A DNA stretch of 10,912 bases from contig JAUQXG010000531.1 of the NCBI GenBank assembly GCA_030834765.1, positions 1 to 10,912 of the forward strand, in the 5' to 3' direction. The notes below the pieces were generated by a model, which was not told the DNA's origin, searched no databases, and saw only the letters and a list, made by a program, of their open reading frames with translations. The DNA comes from Lutispora sp. (lineage in GTDB: Bacteria > Bacillota > Clostridia > Lutisporales > Lutisporaceae). The position numbers and the translations under genes are program-made. Below are positions 7,001 through 10,912 of the stretch, one piece after another. Position 1 is the first letter of the stretch. Every line of letters starts with the position of its first letter.

Positions 7001-7283
7001 AGCAGGAGGTACAGGATTAAATCTCACTGGAGCGGATACCGTTATTCATTTTGACCCTTGGTGGAATCCTGCCGTAGAAGATCAAGCTTCTGATAGAGCA
7101 TACCGGATTGGTCAAGAAAATACGGTTCAAGTAATAAAGCTGATTACAAGAGGAACCATAGAAGAAAAGGTATATGAGCTTCAAAAAAAGAAAAAAGAAA
7201 TGATAGAGTCAGTAATACAGCCAGGGGAAAACCCCTTGACCAAAATGACTGGAGAAGATTTGAAGTCTCTTTTTGACTTGTAA
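4029..7283 (+). CDS. SWIM zinc-finger SNF2-family DNA-dependent ATPase
   Basis: A 1,084-residue cytoplasmic protein of the bacterial SNF2 group, ATP-driven translocases that remodel protein-DNA or RNA polymerase complexes. I start at ATG 4029 because GTGAGGT sits just upstream; a GTG at 3945 has no binding site and adds only a Met/His-rich leader. A SWIM zinc finger comes first, as C72-x-C74, then C84-x-H86. A long region (about 100-600) corresponds to the SNF2-associated domain. The two-lobe motor starts near 623 (MRDYQ). It has Walker A DDMGLGKT (K654), motif Ia VVSPTSLVYNW, motif II DEAQ (746-749), motif III LTGTPIEN, motif IV LLFSQF, motif V AGGTGLNL, and motif VI Q1019-R1023-R1026 ending in YRIGQ. 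All key residues are present, so it should be active. It is monocistronic. A role in transcription recycling or DNA repair is inferred from the family. Confidence 0.93.
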   Translation: MFKISISDREIHQEAANTITYSRGTDYYNNNRVRIVGIDTDEMVMKAQVMGSQRYDVDIDFFEDGTVANYSCTCPAYLEYDGACKHIIAVLKAAQQGVGVKGKEEVANNNKAIAHKMSNFVFNYFDSIQSDSSNRVLKLEVIYVFESGFGASNSSLELRIGEDRLYVVRSIKDFLQNLVEHKVKEFGKNFSFNPKIHRFTEVDKQIIDLLIELYENENTAVKMSPFSYNQSSIFKGNKVFLSDASLKRLLGILKNREFNGRIFNRDILNIQIADEDLPISFKLSQKKEELILDFDREAGMPIPITEGGTYFFYKDKIYNPSEKQLKYFTPFYHVYVLNKEKEIVFSGNDKERFVSEVLPYFEGVGELLVDKQLEDTFYKEELYARAYFDKSGDEISARLEFCYGEEIINPFESKRDENHGKRILIRDMEKEKKVIGLIEKSEFKMLKDRVYLDDEEDVFKFLFEMLPQFQEVAEVYYSDSFKRMTLRDTRHIRGKVRLNDKTDLLEISFDLQDVDNEELRSIFSSIKEKRKYYRLKDGSFMPLDTSEFIEMADMIESLDIKDKDLKNKIIELPKYRALYLDNKLRESNLTHIDKNIAFKQMVQNIREPKDMEFEIPNELEGIMRDYQKLGFKWLKTLSAYGMGGILADDMGLGKTLQAISFVLSERENRKTPVLVVSPTSLVYNWQAEVEKFAPQLKVLIIAGAQKDRQELLTEVIDADIVITSYPLIRRDIDLYKDMEFSYCFLDEAQYIKNPDSINAKSVKQIKAKGYFALTGTPIENSLTELWSIFDFIMPGYLLSHSKFVKRYETPIIKNKDEKALKDLSKHISAFILRRMKKDVLKELPEKIESSMTAELTDDQKKIYLAYLQQAKGEVQKEIEEKGFERSQIKILSILTRLRQICCHPSLFIEDYKGDSGKMLLLQEIMEEALDGGHRILLFSQFTSMLEIISAYLEKENIEYHYLDGSTKMEHRGELVKSFNEGKAKVFLISLKAGGTGLNLTGADTVIHFDPWWNPAVEDQASDRAYRIGQENTVQVIKLITRGTIEEKVYELQKKKKEMIESVIQPGENPLTKMTGEDLKSLFDL

Positions 7284-7288
7284 ACTAT

Positions 7289-7331
7289 AAAAGACCTGCC
7301 ATGGTAATTTTTCTACCATAGTAGGTCTTTT
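7289..7331. terminator. Bidirectional terminator between converging genes
   Basis: An 18-base arm (7289-7306, AAAAGACCT...ATGGTA) pairs with 7314-7331 (TACCAT...AGGTCTTTT), with one wobble and one mismatch and a seven-base loop. A and T tracts at the stem base let it act on both strands, ending the SNF2 gene and the converging DUF2935 gene. Confidence 0.85.
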
Positions 7332-7351
7332 AAACAGCAGTATAATAAAAA

Positions 7352-8113
7352 TTATAGGATAAGCATTTTTATATTTGAGAGATAATATATTTCTTCTCTT
7401 GCCATATGATCTGGGAATAGAGGTTTTAGAAAGCTTAAAGCGCTACAATTATTCCTTAAATCTTTTATTTTATCCAGATAACAAATAAATTCGGTTATTT
7501 TATCATCTACTTCTTCATTCAGATATTTGAGTGATCCATCAGAAAGCTCTGCTCTATCAAGCTCCATGCCTAACTCAGTGGCTTTGATAAATAGATGCTC
7601 AAATGTATTTTTAAATTCATCTGCTTCCTTTTTGAGCAGATATTCAGTAGGATCAAGTCCTCCAGATATGGATGCAGCATGACCAGCTGCATCTGGAAGC
7701 CATATTTTATGCAGCAATATGTTTTCTGATACAGGGTTTACCTTTTCATTAGACAGAATCATGCAAAGAGACCTATAAAATTCCATAGCTTCATTTATTT
7801 GATGATTTACAAAGGTCGGTGGAAGATTGATTTCTATTTGGCATTGAAGTAATTTTCTTAGAAGCTGCCTTTTGAAATTTATAAAATCCAATAGTGTAGC
7901 CATTACATTGGTTATAAAATTGGGAGAAAAATTGCTGTTAGATTTTGTAGATATATCTTTAGATTCCATCTCGTATTGAGCAAATTGTGTTTTGTAATGT
8001 TCAGCTTTTTTTATTAATTCACCCTCACGGTAGGAGAGAGTCAATAAGAAAAACTCAGCGTGATCTTCCATAATACCTGACCAAAAGGATAATTCTTCTG
8101 TAGGGTTGAGCAT
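7352..8113 (-). CDS. DUF2935 family protein (helical, putative metal-binding)
   Basis: A 253-residue protein with a perfect AAGGAGG seven bases before its ATG. It belongs to the DUF2935 family, which is common in bacilli and clostridia and is built from two related helical bundles. The duplication is visible. The first half has FWSGIMEDHAEFF (H18, E20) and NHQINEAMEFY (H104, E108, E111). The second has HKIWLPDAAGHAASI (H145) and LFPDHMAREEIYYL (H236, E240). The recurring His/Glu pattern on helices resembles ferritin-like or hemerythrin-like metal sites, so iron or manganese binding is a reasonable inference, not a demonstrated role here. In the second bundle the usual acidic residue before the histidine is replaced by glycine (AGH instead of a DH-type pair), which may weaken one site. 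It stands alone and converges on the SNF2 terminator. Confidence 0.85.
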   Translation of the reverse strand: MLNPTEELSFWSGIMEDHAEFFLLTLSYREGELIKKAEHYKTQFAQYEMESKDISTKSNSNFSPNFITNVMATLLDFINFKRQLLRKLLQCQIEINLPPTFVNHQINEAMEFYRSLCMILSNEKVNPVSENILLHKIWLPDAAGHAASISGGLDPTEYLLKKEADEFKNTFEHLFIKATELGMELDRAELSDGSLKYLNEEVDDKITEFICYLDKIKDLRNNCSALSFLKPLFPDHMAREEIYYLSNIKMLIL

Positions 8114-8120
8114 AATAATT

Positions 8121-8127
8121 CCTCCTT
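8121..8127 (-). promoter_or_regulatory. Ribosome binding site of the DUF2935 gene
   Basis: AAGGAGG on the minus strand is a perfect match to the 16S rRNA tail, seven bases from the ATG at 8113. It fixes the start. No convincing promoter was seen upstream in the AT-rich divergent spacer that runs to 8366. Confidence 0.8.
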
Positions 8128-8381
8128 ATACTTCCTTATCCTTTTAAAATATATGTTGTAAATTTCATATGATGCAGTGTATTTGATTTTGATTGATATA
8201 TCTTCAAAATTATTTAATAAGAAGATTTCATAAATTTAAAATTCAGTTATCTAAAAAATAGTATAAATATTCCAGAATATTAGTTCCTGTTTATAAAAAT
8301 AATAGTATATAGAATGCAAAAACAAGTTAATAATTTGTGTTCTGAATGCAGAAAAAATTTATAATCTAGGAGGTAGAATAA

Positions 8382-8558
8382 ATGGATAAGAACAAAATGA
8401 GCACACCTAATATGCACATTGGATGTAATGTAAACGAGTGTAAGTATCATGGGAGAGATCAAGATTACTGTACATTGGATAAAATCATGGTAGTGAAGCA
8501 CCATGATGCTAAAACTGTAGAATGTACTGACTGTGGAAGCTTTGAAATAGGTAAGTAA
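8382..8558 (+). CDS. DUF1540 family small cysteine-rich protein
   Basis: A 58-residue protein whose ATG follows TAGGAGGT (8367-8374) by seven bases. It carries five cysteines: C15 and C20 (IGCNVNECKYH), C30 (YCTLDKI), and C48 and C51 (VECTDCGSF). The order C-x4-C, C-x-L-x2-I, then a terminal C-x2-C-x-S-F matches the DUF1540 family, short proteins of Firmicutes that often occur near sporulation, stress or metal genes. The cysteines and a His-His pair (40-41) suggest a small zinc-binding or redox fold, though the family's function is not established. It has its own strong terminator, and lies just upstream of, but separate from, the sulfur operon. I see no clear promoter; a TATAAT at 8360 is too close to the ribosome binding site to serve. 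Confidence 0.88.
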   Translation: MDKNKMSTPNMHIGCNVNECKYHGRDQDYCTLDKIMVVKHHDAKTVECTDCGSFEIGK

Positions 8559-8569
8559 AAGAATGTTTG

Positions 8570-8605
8570 GAAAGGCCTATCTTTTTTAGGAAAGATAGGC
8601 CTTTC
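8570..8605 (+). terminator. Terminator after the DUF1540 gene
   Basis: GAAAGGCCTATCTTT (8570-8584) and AAAGATAGGCCTTTC (8591-8605) form a perfect 15-pair stem with a six-base loop. The T-tract after it is short (TATTTAT), but the stem is very stable. It separates the DUF1540 gene from the downstream promoter. Confidence 0.85.
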
Positions 8606-8635
8606 TATTTATAAAAATAAATTATGGATGTTTTA

Positions 8636-8664
8636 TTGACAAATATATCGTAATATCATAATAT
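8636..8664 (+). promoter_or_regulatory. Promoter of the ArsR-reductase-TusA operon
   Basis: A perfect TTGACA (8636-8641) is followed after 17 bases by TAATAT (8659-8664); CATAAT at 8657 is an alternative -10 with a 15-base spacer. Transcription would start near 8671, about 26 bases before the repressor ATG. Confidence 0.65.
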
Positions 8665-8666
8665 AT
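8643..8666. promoter_or_regulatory. Candidate ArsR-type operator
   Basis: A 24-base imperfect dyad, ATATATCGTAAT facing ATCATAATATAT, matches at nine of 12 symmetric positions and covers the spacer and -10 of the promoter. ArsR/SmtB repressors commonly bind such AT-rich imperfect palindromes over their own promoters. The AT bias means a chance match is possible. Confidence 0.5.
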
Positions 8667-8696
8667 AAATTAATAGATTTAAATGGAGTGATTTTT

Positions 8697-8999
8697 ATGC
8701 AAGATTTATCAAAATATGAGGATAAATCAGAACTGTTAAAGGTTCTCGCACATCCCGTAAGACTATGTATTGTGAGCAATTTAATAAATAAGGAATGCAA
8801 TGTAACGAATATCCAAGAATGCTTGCAGCTTCCCCAATCTACAGTATCTCAGCATCTTTCTATACTGAGGGCAAAAGGAATTATAAAAGGGAGCAGAAAA
8901 GGACTTGAAATAACTTATAGTGTTATAAATGAGGAAGCAATTAAATTAATTAGAACATTATTTTATAAGGAGGAAAACAAATGGGAAGAGAAAAATTAA
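8697..8999 (+). CDS. ArsR/SmtB-family transcriptional regulator
   Basis: A 100-residue winged-helix repressor. I start at ATG 8697, six bases after GGAGTG; the GTG at 8688 lies inside that binding site. The fold is plain: LLKVLAHPVRLCIVSNL (about 13-29), the recognition helix region LPQSTVSQHLSILRAKGII (45-63), and the wing KGSRKGLEITYSV. Its only cysteines are C24, C34 and C42. C34 sits just before helix alpha-3, where persulfide sensors of the SqrR/BigR group keep one of their two cysteines, but the C-terminal partner of that group is absent. C24 or C42 may replace it, or the protein may sense thiolate metals. Its gene overlaps the reductase gene by 19 bases, so it most likely represses this operon, including itself, and releases DNA on a sulfur or metal signal. 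Confidence 0.88.
   Translation: MQDLSKYEDKSELLKVLAHPVRLCIVSNLINKECNVTNIQECLQLPQSTVSQHLSILRAKGIIKGSRKGLEITYSVINEEAIKLIRTLFYKEENKWEEKN
8967..8973 (+). promoter_or_regulatory. Ribosome binding site of the reductase, inside the ArsR gene
   Basis: AAGGAGG lies within the last codons of the repressor gene, seven bases from ATG 8981. The repressor stop codon falls 16 bases after that start, so translation of the two is probably coupled. Confidence 0.8.
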
Positions 9000-10645
9000 T
9001 TGTAATTGGAGCTGTTGCAGCAGGAACGAAAGCTGCATCAAAAGCCAAAAGAGAAAAGACAGATCTCGATGTTAAGGTATTTTCTAAAGAGGAAAATATA
9101 TCTTATGCAGGTTGTGGTCTTCCTTACTATATTGGGGGGATAATAAAAGAAAAAAAAGAACTTTTAGTTAGAACTCCTGAAGTCTTCAAGAAAGAACAAG
9201 ATATAGAAATATTTATAAAGCATGAAGTCACAAATATAATGCCTTCAGAAAAAAAGGTGATGGTTAAAAATCTGGAGACAAATGAAGACTCAGAATATGA
9301 ATATGATAAACTTATCATTGCAACGGGAGCAACACCCTTTGTGCCGCCATTAGAAAATGTAGATCTCAAAAATATATTTACACTTAGAAGTGTGACAGAT
9401 GCATTTGCCATAAGAGAAATGGTGGACACGGGAAAAGTAAAAAAAGCTGTGATAGTAGGCGGTGGCTTCATAGGACTAGAAGTTGCAGAAAATTTAAAAC
9501 ATAGAGATGTAGATGTTACTCTATTTGAGCTTGCGCCTCATATACTTCCTCCATTTGATGAAGAAATTGCATTGATGGCTCAAAATCATATGAAGGAAAA
9601 GGGTGTCAATATCATAACTGGAGAGAAAGTAACAGGTTTTGAGGGCGACTCGGAAGGTGTAAAACAAGTTATAACTTCTGCTGGCAATTTTAAAGCGGAT
9701 ATGGTTATTCTTTCAATAGGGGTGAGACCTAATGTATCTCTTGCAAAGGCTGCAGGAATAGAGCTAGGTATCACCGGTGCAATAAAAGTAAATAAGTTTA
9801 TGGAAACAAATATAAAAGATATTTATGGAGCAGGAGATTGTATTGAAAATGTAAATCTAGTTACAGGAAAAGCTGCATGGTATCCAATGGGCTCAACATC
9901 AAATAAAACAGGAAGAATTGCAGGTCAAAATTGTGTATCAGACTTGAAAGATAGTCTAGAGGGTGTTTTGGGTACCACAGTAGTAAAGCTTTTTGATGTA
10001 TCCGCTGCCAAGACTGGACTATCTGAAAGAGATGCAATAAAAGAAGGATTTGAGGTTGAAACAGTATTAGTCCCTATGGAAGATAGGGCTCATTATTATC
10101 CTGGACATAAAACCATAACTACAAAATTAATTGCTGATAAGAAAACCCATAAAGTGCTAGGAGCTCAAATAGTAGGAGAAGGAGTCGTTGATAAGCCTAT
10201 AGACACTATAGCTGTAGCGATAAGCTTTGGAGCAGATTTAGAGGCACTCTCTAAGGTTGATTTAGCATATGCGCCACCATTTTCTACAGCTATTAGTTCC
10301 ACCTTGGTAGCGGCAAATGTACTTTTGAATAAGCTGAATCAAAAGGTAGAAGGGATAAATCCCTCAAAGCTGCCAAAAAAGATTGAAAGCAAAGAAGTGA
10401 ATGTTGTAGATGTAAGAGAAGAAGTAGAATTTTTTATATCAGCTATACCAGAATCAGTAAATATACCAATCAATGAATTAGAAGATAGATGCTCAGAAAT
10501 CAACAAAGATGGAGAAACAGTAATACTGGTATGCAAAGTAGGAAGAAGGGCGTATACCGCATATAAAAAGTTAAAAGAATTAGGATATAAAGATGTAAAA
10601 ATATTAGAAGGTGGGGCAACCGCTTATCCATATGAAATGAAATAG
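8981..10645 (+). CDS. CoA-disulfide / persulfide reductase fused to rhodanese (CoADR-RHD)
   Basis: A 554-residue FAD- and NAD(P)H-dependent enzyme of the CoADR-RHD group, which reduces CoA disulfide, CoA persulfide and polysulfides. The N-terminal FAD motif GAVAAGTKAA (10-19) is followed by the single active-site cysteine C45 in YAGCGLPYY, the hallmark that separates this group from dithiol reductases. Next are the second nucleotide-binding motif VGGGFIGLEVAENL, the FAD motif IYGAGDC, and the two family tyrosine motifs HYYPGHK and YAPPFS in the dimerisation domain. The last 90 residues are a rhodanese domain with active loop CKVGRRA (C518) that can accept sulfane sulfur and pass it to C45. 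All catalytic residues are present and length is usual. It is cytoplasmic. The gene overlaps the ArsR-type regulator and is followed by tusA, which points to sulfane-sulfur metabolism or detoxification. Confidence 0.92.
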   Translation: MGREKLIVIGAVAAGTKAASKAKREKTDLDVKVFSKEENISYAGCGLPYYIGGIIKEKKELLVRTPEVFKKEQDIEIFIKHEVTNIMPSEKKVMVKNLETNEDSEYEYDKLIIATGATPFVPPLENVDLKNIFTLRSVTDAFAIREMVDTGKVKKAVIVGGGFIGLEVAENLKHRDVDVTLFELAPHILPPFDEEIALMAQNHMKEKGVNIITGEKVTGFEGDSEGVKQVITSAGNFKADMVILSIGVRPNVSLAKAAGIELGITGAIKVNKFMETNIKDIYGAGDCIENVNLVTGKAAWYPMGSTSNKTGRIAGQNCVSDLKDSLEGVLGTTVVKLFDVSAAKTGLSERDAIKEGFEVETVLVPMEDRAHYYPGHKTITTKLIADKKTHKVLGAQIVGEGVVDKPIDTIAVAISFGADLEALSKVDLAYAPPFSTAISSTLVAANVLLNKLNQKVEGINPSKLPKKIESKEVNVVDVREEVEFFISAIPESVNIPINELEDRCSEINKDGETVILVCKVGRRAYTAYKKLKELGYKDVKILEGGATAYPYEMK

Positions 10646-10651
10646 AGGAGG
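10646..10651 (+). promoter_or_regulatory. Ribosome binding site supporting a TTG start
   Basis: AGGAGG immediately follows the reductase stop codon and lies seven bases before TTG 10659. It justifies the unusual start codon of the TusA-like gene, since no ATG is available nearby in that frame. Confidence 0.75.
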
Positions 10652-10658
10652 AATAAAA

Positions 10659-10886
10659 TTGGCAGAAAGATTTGTTCATGCAAGAGGTCTTCAATGTCCA
10701 GGTCCAATAGTAGAACTTTTTAAGACAGTAAAGGCATCAGATGCTGGAGATATCATAACTATTGAAGTAACGGATTGTGGTTTTAAAAAGGATATTGCTG
10801 CATGGTGTAAAAAAACAGGAAATGAGCTAGTGAATCTAGAGGAGAATGATGGAATTATAAAAGCAGCTATAAAAAAGGTTCTTTAG
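10659..10886 (+). CDS. TusA-family sulfurtransferase / sulfur carrier
   Basis: A 75-residue protein starting at TTG. It opens with the TusA signature GLQCPGPIVEL, in which C13 of the C-P-x-P motif carries persulfide sulfur. It continues with a beta-alpha-beta-alpha-beta fold: DIITIEVTDCGFKKDIAAWCKKTGNEL, then the last strand. C40 and C50 are the extra cysteines often seen in the TusA-like group linked to sulfur oxidation or reductase genes rather than in the tRNA-thiolating TusA of enterobacteria. Its position 13 bases after the CoADR-rhodanese gene suggests that it exchanges sulfur with the rhodanese domain. In related clostridial operons a DsrE-like gene often follows, but the window ends 26 bases after the stop, so this cannot be seen. 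I leave the gene symbol empty because the pathway role differs from the enteric protein. Confidence 0.9.
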   Translation: MAERFVHARGLQCPGPIVELFKTVKASDAGDIITIEVTDCGFKKDIAAWCKKTGNELVNLEENDGIIKAAIKKVL

Positions 10887-10912
10887 GAAGCATAAAAAGA
10901 AGCTTTGTTGAA

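Noticed and set aside
4029..7283. SNF2 ATPase as part of the nuclease defence operon
   Set aside because: It has its own promoter and terminator, lies about 1.8 kb away beyond the IS remnant, and the SWIM/SNF2 type is a common chromosomal gene in Firmicutes.
8360..8365. TATAAT as a -10 element for the DUF1540 gene
   Set aside because: It would start the transcript inside the ribosome binding site, and no -35 element is well placed.
8280..8504. Minus-strand 74-residue frame across the DUF1540 gene
   Set aside because: Hydrophobic shadow of the DUF1540 frame, which has clear family cysteines, a binding site and a terminator.
8688..8696. GTG start for the ArsR-type regulator
   Set aside because: The GTG is part of the GGAGTG binding site that serves ATG 8697.
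9127..9774. Minus-strand open frames inside the reductase gene
   Set aside because: Antisense shadows of the conserved CoADR-RHD frame.

Overview
The window reads as chromosomal DNA of a low-GC Gram-positive bacterium, most likely a member of the Clostridia. The grounds are strong AT bias, AGGAGG-type ribosome binding sites, sigma-A-like promoters, T-tailed hairpin terminators, and small families typical of that group (a DUF1540 protein, a DUF2935 protein, and a small coiled-coil protein of clostridial type). No rRNA, tRNA or CRISPR array was seen.

Layout. (1) Positions 1-2255: two co-directional genes separated by one base. The first is cut by the left edge. The second carries a clear PD-(D/E)XK nuclease signature. 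They end at a good terminator and look like the tail of an accessory, possibly defence-related, operon whose main genes lie to the left. (2) Positions 2256-3420: about 1.2 kb with no intact gene. It holds further terminator-like hairpins, a short direct repeat, the 3' end of an IS3-family element, three imperfect AT-rich repeats, an orphan hairpin and a probable decayed reading frame. It looks like a scar between accessory DNA and the conserved backbone. (3) Positions 3410-3702: a small leftward gene with its own promoter. (4) Positions 3853-7331: a 1,084-residue SWIM/SNF2 ATPase with its own promoter and terminator. (5) Positions 7352-8127: a leftward DUF2935 protein converging on that terminator. 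(6) Positions 8367-8605: a 58-residue cysteine-rich DUF1540 protein with a strong terminator. (7) Positions 8636 to the right edge: a promoter and candidate operator, then an ArsR-type repressor, a CoA-disulfide/persulfide reductase fused to rhodanese, and a TusA-like sulfur carrier.

How the genes work together. The last three genes form a clear functional unit. The ArsR-type protein, with three N-terminal-half cysteines, probably senses a thiol-reactive signal such as per- or polysulfide. The reductase-rhodanese reduces CoA disulfide or persulfide and handles sulfane sulfur, and TusA carries persulfide sulfur. The repressor and reductase genes overlap by 19 bases, and TusA begins 13 bases after the reductase stop at a TTG codon with a strong ribosome binding site. 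At the left, the nuclease and its partial upstream partner are the best candidates for a little-described system, but the window shows only its end.
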